A DNA stretch of 48,025 bases from Nocardiopsis xinjiangensis YIM 90004 (GTDB taxonomy: Bacteria > Actinomycetota > Actinomycetes > Streptosporangiales > Streptosporangiaceae): positions 41,471-89,495 of the forward strand of contig NZ_ANBE01000045.1 in assembly GCF_000341145.1 (NCBI RefSeq). Reading direction: 5' to 3'. This document shows positions 42,657-48,025 of this stretch, one piece after another. Positions within the stretch are counted from its first letter, which is position 1. Each line of letters starts with the position of its first letter. The position numbers were made by a program, and so were the translations under genes. The notes below the pieces were generated by a model, which worked only from the letters and a program-made list of their open reading frames with translations, was not told where the DNA came from and searched no databases.

Positions 42657-44585
42657 GTGTCGCTGGGCGGCCGGGCCGAGCCGCAGGTACGCGTGGGGCT
42701 GCTGGGCCGTCTCACCGTCGAGGCAGGGGGACGACCCCTGTTGCTGCGCGGGAACAAACGCCGTGCATTGCTCGCTACCCTGCTGTTGCACGCGGGCCGC
42801 ACCGTGTCTGCCGAGGTTCTCGCCGACCGTATGTGGGGCCGGGCCACCGAGGGCAAGGACCGGCGGGGCGCCCTCCAGGTGCACGTGGCACGCTTGCGTG
42901 CGCTCTTCACCGAGAACCTCGGTTCACCGTTCGTGCTGGGCGAGGACGGCGGCTACCGGGTCGAGCTCCGGGAAGAGGAATGCGACCTGTTGCGGCTGCG
43001 TGCCCTGGTGAGCGCCGCCCGCGACGCCGGACGGGAAGGCGATCACCGCGCATGTATCGATCTCTACGCCCGTTCCCTGGAGCTGTGGCGCGGGCCGGTC
43101 CTGGTGGACGTGCCCGGGCGCACGCTGCAGGAGGAGGAGGTCGCCCCGCTCACCGAGGAACTCCTGGACGCGGCCGAGGAAGGATGCGCTGCCGCCCTGG
43201 CCCGTGGTGAGAACGAACAGGTGGCCGTACGGACCCGCGACATCACCGCCGACCATCCCGAACGTGAACCCCTGGCCCGGATGCGGATGGCGGCGCTCCA
43301 CCGCTGCGGACGGCGGAGCGAGGCCCTGCGTGTGTACGAGCGGACCCGCGCGGCGCTCGCCGAGCGGCGGGGTGCCGAGCCCGGGGACGATCTGTGTTCG
43401 CTCTACCGGGCGGTGCTGCTGGACGACCACGGACACGGGGGAGCCCGGATCGGGCGGAGGGCCGTGGACGCCGGTCCCGAGGACCCCGCCCCCGCGGGAG
43501 CGGGCTCCGGGGCACCTGCCTCCCACACGCATCGGAGGTCCGCCGTCCCCCACCCGCGGGACCCTGAAGTCTGCTTGCCTCTCGTGTCCACACCGGCCCC
43601 CGCGCCCAGGTGCGGGTGTGGAGCCGCGCCGTGGCCGGCTGCTGAGACCGAGTGCTCGCAGGTGTGCGCGCGAGCCCACACGCACGGGCCCACGCCCGGG
43701 CGGACCACGCCGCACCTCCCGGAGCCGCGGTCCACGACACGGGCCCTGTCCGTGCTCCCCGCGGCCCCCGGGCCGGTGGTCGGACGCAATGCCACCCTGA
43801 TCGAACTCGAACGGCTCGCCGACCCCTACGGCGACCGTCCCCGCCCCGTCCTCCTGCGCGGTCCCGTGGGAAGCGACGCGAGCGCGCTCGCCCTGCACTG
43901 GGCGCACTCGGTCCTCGACGCCTTCCCTGACGGCCAGCTCTACGTCGACCTGTGCGATGCCGAGGGTGCCCCGCGCCGGCCGGCCGATGTGCAGCGCCGA
44001 CTCCTGAGTGTCATCGATCCCGGGACCGCCGACCGTCCGCCCCGCGACACGGAGGAGGGCGCGGCCCGGATCCGTGGGGCACTCGCCGGCCGGCGGGTCC
44101 TGGTGCTGCTGGACCACGCACGCTCCGGGGACCAGGTCCGTCCGCTGCTGCCCGGCTCCGGCTGCGCGACCGTGGTGGTCAGCCGGTCCTGGCTCACCGA
44201 CCTCCTGGTGCGCGACGGGGTCCGGGCCGTGGAGGTCGGCCCCCTCGGCACCGGTGATGCAGCACGCCTGCTCGCGACCCTCCTGGGCCGCGAGCCCGGG
44301 CCGGAGCTGCACACTCTGGCGCGGGTCTGCGGCGGTCTCCCTCTGGTTCTGCGCATGGCGGCGGCATGGCTGCGGACCCACCCCGGACACACGGTCTCCG
44401 ATCTGGTGCGTGTGGTGGAGGGGGTGGACCCGGCGCGGGCTCGTACCCCGGTGGCCCGAATGGCCTCCGTCATGAACGCCGGGCCCGTGGCGGGCCGTCG
44501 CGACCGCGGGGAAGTACCGGCCGCCCCCGGCTCGCCTGGCCAGAGTGTGGGGGATACGTCTTACGTCCGGCTTTCACCTGGATGA
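42657..44585 (+). CDS. SARP/AfsR-type regulator with degenerate NB-ARC-like domain
   Basis: A 642-residue regulator. An OmpR-type winged helix (VGLLGRLTVEAGGRPLLL to about residue 95) and a bacterial transcriptional activator domain (about 100-245) define the SARP family. A His/Cys/Pro-rich linker of about 120 residues follows, then an AfsR-like NB-ARC region from residue 375 (VVGRNATLIELERL, HSVLDAFPDGQLYVDL, LVLLDHARSGDQVRPLLPG, CGGLPLVLRMAA). The P-loop, GxGGxGKT in active relatives, reads RGPVGSDAS, so ATP hydrolysis is unlikely. No TPR tail is present. The GTG at 42657 follows a G-rich RBS. The target is unknown. Confidence 0.88.
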   Translation: MSLGGRAEPQVRVGLLGRLTVEAGGRPLLLRGNKRRALLATLLLHAGRTVSAEVLADRMWGRATEGKDRRGALQVHVARLRALFTENLGSPFVLGEDGGYRVELREEECDLLRLRALVSAARDAGREGDHRACIDLYARSLELWRGPVLVDVPGRTLQEEEVAPLTEELLDAAEEGCAAALARGENEQVAVRTRDITADHPEREPLARMRMAALHRCGRRSEALRVYERTRAALAERRGAEPGDDLCSLYRAVLLDDHGHGGARIGRRAVDAGPEDPAPAGAGSGAPASHTHRRSAVPHPRDPEVCLPLVSTPAPAPRCGCGAAPWPAAETECSQVCARAHTHGPTPGRTTPHLPEPRSTTRALSVLPAAPGPVVGRNATLIELERLADPYGDRPRPVLLRGPVGSDASALALHWAHSVLDAFPDGQLYVDLCDAEGAPRRPADVQRRLLSVIDPGTADRPPRDTEEGAARIRGALAGRRVLVLLDHARSGDQVRPLLPGSGCATVVVSRSWLTDLLVRDGVRAVEVGPLGTGDAARLLATLLGREPGPELHTLARVCGGLPLVLRMAAAWLRTHPGHTVSDLVRVVEGVDPARARTPVARMASVMNAGPVAGRRDRGEVPAAPGSPGQSVGDTSYVRLSPG

Positions 44586-44603
44586 CGTGGGTACCGAGGA
44601 AGG

Positions 44604-44633
44604 GGCTCCGGGGCGAGCGCGGGCCCCGGAGCC
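44604..44633 (+). terminator. Intrinsic terminator after the SARP gene
   Basis: GGCTCCGGGGC at 44604-44614 pairs perfectly with GCCCCGGAGCC at 44623-44633 around 8 bases. Confidence 0.65.
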
Positions 44634-44708
44634 GGGGCCGTGGGCCAAAGGGTGTTGTCAAATCGGTCAGATCTTCTTGGAGGGGTCCTCATCGCTCATG
44701 TGAGTCGC

Positions 44709-44714
44709 TAGTCT
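44709..44714 (+). promoter_or_regulatory. -10 element TAGTCT of a leaderless promoter
   Basis: TAGTCT ends 7 bases before the ATG at 44722. Confidence 0.5.
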
Positions 44715-44721
44715 CAGGTCC

Positions 44722-44907
44722 ATGGCACAGAACAACGAACCCAACCCTGACCCGGCGGGCACCACCCAGCACTTCCGCCGGTTCGTCGACGAGAACCCGG
44801 AGCCGGAGGAGTCCGCCCGCCGCCCGATCCTGCCGCTGGTCCTGGCCGGTGTGGGAGGCGTGCTCGTCATCGGCATCGTCGTCGCGCTGGTCCTGGCCTT
44901 CGCCTAG
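44722..44907 (+). CDS. Small single-pass membrane protein
   Basis: A 61-residue protein with a hydrophilic, acidic N-terminal 35 residues and one C-terminal transmembrane helix (ILPLVLAGVGGVLVIGIVVALVLAFA). This is the layout of tail-anchored or C-in small membrane proteins. The family is not recognised. The leaderless promoter is close to ideal, which supports it as a real gene despite its size. It lies between the SARP terminator and the tRNA genes. Confidence 0.7.
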   Translation: MAQNNEPNPDPAGTTQHFRRFVDENPEPEESARRPILPLVLAGVGGVLVIGIVVALVLAFA

Positions 44908-44947
44908 GACCGCCAAGCATCGATTCGCGGCAGTCCCGCGCTCCTGC

Positions 44948-44953
44948 TAGAGT
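44948..44953 (+). promoter_or_regulatory. -10 element TAGAGT upstream of the first tRNA-Lys
   Basis: TAGAGT lies about 57 bases before the mature tRNA 5' end, a usual distance for a tRNA precursor leader. Confidence 0.4.
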
Positions 44954-45010
44954 TGACGACGTCGCCAGGGAGACCGACCGAAAAGGCCGGTCCGACCGAA
45001 GAAGCGGCGG

Positions 45011-45083
<73 letters not shown>

Positions 45084-45091
45084 CGGGCAGA

Positions 45092-45119
45092 GTGGCCCCG
45101 GCCGAGGAGCCGGGGTCAC
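45092..45119 (+). terminator. Hairpin after the first tRNA-Lys
   Basis: GTGGCCCCGGC at 45092-45102 pairs with GCCGGGGTCAC at 45109-45119 (one mismatch), 6-base loop. Confidence 0.5.
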
Positions 45120-45140
45120 GCTTGCGCCGAAGCCGGTGAA

Positions 45141-45201
45141 GTCTCTCACATCGGTTCGTACACGATTCGGAGCGCGTCGAGGTTCCGGTACAGTGAGAGA
45201 C
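45141..45201. repeat. Inverted repeat between the two tRNA genes
   Basis: GTCTCTCAC at 45141-45149 is the exact complement of GTGAGAGAC at 45193-45201, with 43 bases between. Confidence 0.4.
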
Positions 45202-45238
45202 AGAAGGCAGGGGCGAGAGCCCGGCCTTACGACAACAC

Positions 45239-45311
<73 letters not shown>

Positions 45312-45320
45312 CAGGACTGA

Positions 45321-45354
45321 ACGAAGGCCCTGGTCTGCGGACCAGGGCCTTCGT
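45321..45354 (+). terminator. Strong terminator after the second tRNA-Lys
   Basis: ACGAAGGCCCTGGTC at 45321-45335 is perfectly complementary to 45340-45354 with a TGCG tetraloop, followed by CGTGTGTGT. Confidence 0.8.
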
Positions 45355-46044
45355 CGTGTGTGTACCGCCGTGCGGCCGTCTACTTCCGGTTCGGCCCGGG
45401 GCGTGCGTATTCGTGGGAACCGGAACGCCTGCCCCCGCATCTCACCTCGGAGAGGGCGTCACCGAACGGATGCCTCCCCGGCGGCGTGGAACGGGAAAAC
45501 AACGTGGCTCCGATGAAACCGCTGTCACCGTTCTTGCGTCCTTTCCCTGTGGCGGGCGAGAGATACTCGCTGTGGGAACCGCGCAGCTGTGGCCAGGCAC
45601 GAAGAGTGAGCCTCCGAGCGTTCCCGGCGCACGGGGCGCGGTTCGGGAAAACGGAATCGACACGCAGGGTCCGGTGAGTGAATCCTGCCTTCTCCCGCTC
45701 ATGCGGGATCCCCCTCGAAAACCCCTGGAGTGCATTCATGGCCTCGGTCCCCAACGCCCCCGTACCGTCGGGCCGTCAACGAGCGGGCAGCCGAGGTCCG
45801 TGCGGTCCTCTGTTGACCGGAGACCGCCGGGACGGTCGGCGGCAGCCGGCAGGGCGCGGGGGTCCGACCGGGTGTGAGCAGCCGTTCCCGTTTCCGCCCT
45901 GCGCGGTCGTGGTGCCGGGTCCGGACCGGAGCCGTCCGTGCCCGTATCTCACGGCCTCGGCTCGAAACCGGCGTCGAGGTGTGCGCATCTGTAATGTCAC
46001 CGGTCGAGAGGCCGGTATGTGAACAACGAATCACTGGAGTGCCC
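45355..46044. other. 690-bp region without a supported gene
   Basis: Lies between the tRNA terminator and the lipoprotein gene. A frame starting at ATG 45738 (after CTGGAG) to 46022 is Arg/Pro/Gly-rich and resembles noise. The same CTGGAGTGC string precedes both that ATG and the lipoprotein ATG, so a decayed duplicate start is possible. No hairpin or repeat of note except ACCGG/CCGGT near 46000. Confidence 0.4.
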
Positions 46045-46650
46045 ATGTTGTCCGAAACGCGCCGTTCGTTGGCCGGCCGCATCGCTCTCGGGACCCTCGC
46101 AGCCGGTGCCGCGCTGTCCCTCTCGGCATGCGGCCAGCTGCCCCTGTTGCCCCCGGCCCTGAGCGGTGACAACACGGAGGAGACCGGTTCCCCCGAACCG
46201 ACCGAGGAAGAATCGGCCGAGGAGGAGACCACCGAACCGATCGAGACCGAGGAAACGCCGGAGCAGGTGGACCCCGAGGACACGAACGTGGTCTCCCTCC
46301 GCGTCGGCGATTGCCTCAACGAGATGGACTCGAACGCCGACGAGACCATCTCCGAGGTGCCCAAGGTCGACTGCGGGGAGCCGCACGACTTCGAGGTCTT
46401 CCACGCCACCGACCTCAGCGGCGGTGACACCTTCCCGGGCGAGGAAGAGGCCGCCGGGTTGGCCGATGAGGCCTGCATCGACGCTTTCGAGGACTTCGTG
46501 GGTGTCGAGTGGGAGAGCTCCACGCTGGAGTACACCACGCTCTTCCCGACTGCCGAGGGCTGGGAGGACCACGACGACCGCGAGGCGCTGTGCCTGGTGC
46601 TCGACCCGGCGGGCCAGACCGAGGGGACCCTGGAGAACGCCCGCTTCTAG
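46045..46650 (+). CDS. Lipoprotein with septum-formation-like domain
   Basis: A 201-residue exported lipoprotein: basic start, hydrophobic helix and lipobox LSAC with Cys29 as the lipidated residue. An acidic Glu/Thr/Pro linker (about residues 42-82) leads to a domain with NVVSLRVGDCLNE, VPKVDCGEPHDFEVF and EACIDAFEDFVG. This spacing of cysteines and the PHDFEVF block match the actinobacterial septum-formation/DUF4190-associated family, often found on membrane-anchored proteins of unknown role. CTGGAG lies 9 bases before the ATG at 46045. An IS30-family element is inserted 46 bp after its stop codon. Confidence 0.85.
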   Translation: MLSETRRSLAGRIALGTLAAGAALSLSACGQLPLLPPALSGDNTEETGSPEPTEEESAEEETTEPIETEETPEQVDPEDTNVVSLRVGDCLNEMDSNADETISEVPKVDCGEPHDFEVFHATDLSGGDTFPGEEEAAGLADEACIDAFEDFVGVEWESSTLEYTTLFPTAEGWEDHDDREALCLVLDPAGQTEGTLENARF

Positions 46651-46696
46651 GATTTCCTGGCCGCGGATGCCCCCGGAGCCCTGGGTGAATTCGAGG

Positions 46697-46710
46697 GGTC
46701 GTCGCAACAC
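46697..46710 (+). repeat. IS30 left inverted end
   Basis: 14 bases, matching the right end at 13 positions; exact outer boundary may differ by 1-3 bases. Confidence 0.65.
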
Positions 46711-46717
46711 AAGCTGA

Positions 46718-47977
46718 TCAACTGGCCACGGCCAGGAGCTTAGACAAACGCTCGGCTGGCGTCTGCCAGTCGAGCGTTTTGCGTGGGCGGGAGTTCAGCT
46801 CGGCGGCGACCTCCTCCAGGTGCCCGTGGCCGTGAACGGCCAGGTTGGTGCCCTTGGGGAAGTACTGCCTGAGTAGGCCGTTCGTGTTCTCGTTGGAGCC
46901 CCTCTGCCAGGGGCTGGCGGGATCGCAGAAGTAGACCGGCATGCCGGTGGCCGTCGAGAACTGGTGATGGAGTCCCATCTCCGCTCCTTGGTCCCAGGCC
47001 AATGACCTGCGCAGGTGCTCGGGAAGAGTGGTGACGGTCCTGATCAGGGCGTCGCGAACGGTGGTGGTGTCGCGGTTGCCGGGCAGGTGGACGAGCATCA
47101 CGTAGCGGCTGGCGCGTTCGACCAGCGTGCCGATCGCGGACGCACCGTCCTTGCCGATGATGAGGTCGCCTTCCCAGTGGCCGGGAACGGCTCGGTCGGC
47201 GGCCTCGGGCGGACGCTCGCTGATCATCGCCATGGGGTGGGGGAAACGCGGTATGCGCTGGTCCGGCCTGCGGTGTGGCTTGCGCAGGCCTCGGCCGGTG
47301 CGCAGTGCCCGGGTGAGTTCACGGCGCAGCTCGCCGCGGCCCTGGACGTAGAGCGCCTGGTAGATCGTCTCGTGGCTCACGTGCATCTCCGCGGAGTCGG
47401 GGAAGCGCAGACGTAGTTGGTGGCTGATCTGCTCCGGACTCCACTTCCTGGCCAACCAGCCCTGGACCACCTCGCGCAGGAGCGGGTTGGCTCCGATTTT
47501 TCCACTCTTCGGGCGGAGCCGGCGGGCTCGTGCCCGGGCCTGGGCGGCGTGTGGGCGGTACTGGTGGTTGCCGGGATGGCGGTTGCGGCGGATCTCTCGG
47601 CTGATGGTGGAGGGAACGCGGCCCAGCTCGGCAGCGATGGTGTGTAGGGAGGCGTTCTCACGCAGCCGGTCGGCGATGTGGACGCGCTCGTCCTCGCCGA
47701 GGTAGCGACCGGCCCCTCGGGCCTCGATGCTGCGCTGGTAAGGCGTGCCGGCCGAGGTTGCGGGCGCGTCTTCGGCCCGCAACCTCGGCCGTTTCGTTCG
47801 GCCCTCGGGACGCCCGTGGCGCCATTCCCGTCCGGTACGTGGGTTGACGCCCACCATCCAGCTCGCCTGCTTGTTGCTGTAGCCCTGTTCCACCAGGGCA
47901 AGGTAGCGCTCACGCTCGGCGAGGAGCTTCCTGCGCCCCTGTGGTTTCCGGTTCTCGCGGATCTCGAAGTCGTCCAC
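46718..47977 (-). CDS. IS30 family transposase
   Basis: A 419-residue DDE transposase. The N-terminal region has two helix-turn-helix segments (YSNKQASWMVGVNPRTGREW; LHTIAAELGRVPSTISREIRRN, the IS30 HTH). The catalytic domain shows GHWEGDLIIGKDG (first Asp), AWDQGAEMG (second Asp) and SPWQRGSNENTNGLLRQYFP (Glu), all intact, so it is probably active. The GTG at 47977 has GAAGGGG upstream. Confidence 0.95.
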   Translation of the reverse strand: MDDFEIRENRKPQGRRKLLAERERYLALVEQGYSNKQASWMVGVNPRTGREWRHGRPEGRTKRPRLRAEDAPATSAGTPYQRSIEARGAGRYLGEDERVHIADRLRENASLHTIAAELGRVPSTISREIRRNRHPGNHQYRPHAAQARARARRLRPKSGKIGANPLLREVVQGWLARKWSPEQISHQLRLRFPDSAEMHVSHETIYQALYVQGRGELRRELTRALRTGRGLRKPHRRPDQRIPRFPHPMAMISERPPEAADRAVPGHWEGDLIIGKDGASAIGTLVERASRYVMLVHLPGNRDTTTVRDALIRTVTTLPEHLRRSLAWDQGAEMGLHHQFSTATGMPVYFCDPASPWQRGSNENTNGLLRQYFPKGTNLAVHGHGHLEEVAAELNSRPRKTLDWQTPAERLSKLLAVAS

Positions 47978-47997
47978 CGCACCCCTTCAGAAGTGGG

Positions 47998-48011
47998 GTG
48001 TTGCAACGACC
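47998..48011 (-). repeat. IS30 right inverted end
   Basis: Lies 20 bases upstream of the transposase start and mirrors the left end with one mismatch. Confidence 0.65.
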
Positions 48012-48025
48012 ACTAGAACCCAAGC

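Larger units (their letters stand above)
46697..48011 (-). mobile_element. IS30-family insertion sequence, about 1.3 kb
   Basis: One transposase gene is bounded by inverted ends: GGTCGTCGCAACAC at 46697-46710 and, on the minus strand, GGTCGTTGCAACAC at 47998-48011 (13 of 14 match). The element is apparently complete. A clear target duplication is not visible from the short flank that remains on the right. Confidence 0.8.

Noticed and set aside
45738..46022. 94-codon frame with CTGGAG at RBS distance upstream of the lipoprotein gene
   Set aside because: Arg/Pro/Gly-rich composition without family resemblance. The RBS-like string is its only support, so I left it inside the non-coding entry.

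Overview
The window is high-GC DNA, dense in genes, from an actinomycete. The evidence is strong G/C third-position bias, frequent GTG and TTG starts, several leaderless promoters, a SARP regulator, DUF4429, DUF1707, DUF6230 and DUF6114 families, and a septum-formation-type lipoprotein. Nocardiopsaceae or a related filamentous group is my best guess, but no marker here fixes the genus. No rRNA, phage or CRISPR array is present. The only mobile element is an IS30-family copy at the right edge.

Layout. 1-12.1 kb is mostly housekeeping: the 3' end of an amidohydrolase gene, DAHP synthase, an acyl-CoA synthetase, a DUF4429/SHOCT protein, proline iminopeptidase, a DUF4173 membrane protein, a small ferredoxin convergent with a ferredoxin reductase, an asparaginase and a DEDDh exonuclease. 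12.1-17.4 kb holds a heme oxygenase/TetR pair and a three-gene signalling operon (receiver-PP2C phosphatase, CHASE3 histidine kinase, stand-alone receiver). 17.6-21.8 kb holds a low-molecular-weight phosphatase/fructosamine-kinase pair (probable deglycation), a Gfo/Idh/MocA oxidoreductase and a four-carbon acid sugar kinase.

21.9-32.3 kb is the most distinctive part. A minus-strand gene run (SDR, AurF-like diiron oxygenase, Baeyer-Villiger-type flavin monooxygenase, DUF4873, alpha/beta hydrolase) diverges from a two-domain MerR regulator. Next comes a GMC oxidoreductase gene, divergent from a DUF6230/DUF6114/acidic secreted protein operon. Both divergent promoter regions carry two shared DNA motifs: GTGACAAT-N5-TTGTAAT and TACYGNSGAGTAR. 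I read the region as one co-regulated module for an alcohol- or ketone-containing lipophilic substrate (alcohol to ketone to ester/lactone to acid plus alcohol), coupled to an envelope protein trio. The substrate and the regulatory link are inferences.

32.3-44.6 kb holds a UvrD-like helicase, a 685-base gap without a convincing gene, a DUF1707 protein, two YdcF/SanA paralogues flanking an unrecognised 483-residue protein, a DUF885 metallopeptidase-like protein, MurQ with its MurR/RpiR regulator, and a SARP protein whose NTPase-like half has lost its P-loop. 44.7-48.0 kb holds a tiny membrane protein, two identical tRNA-Lys(CTT) genes, a 690-base gap, a lipoprotein and the IS30 element.
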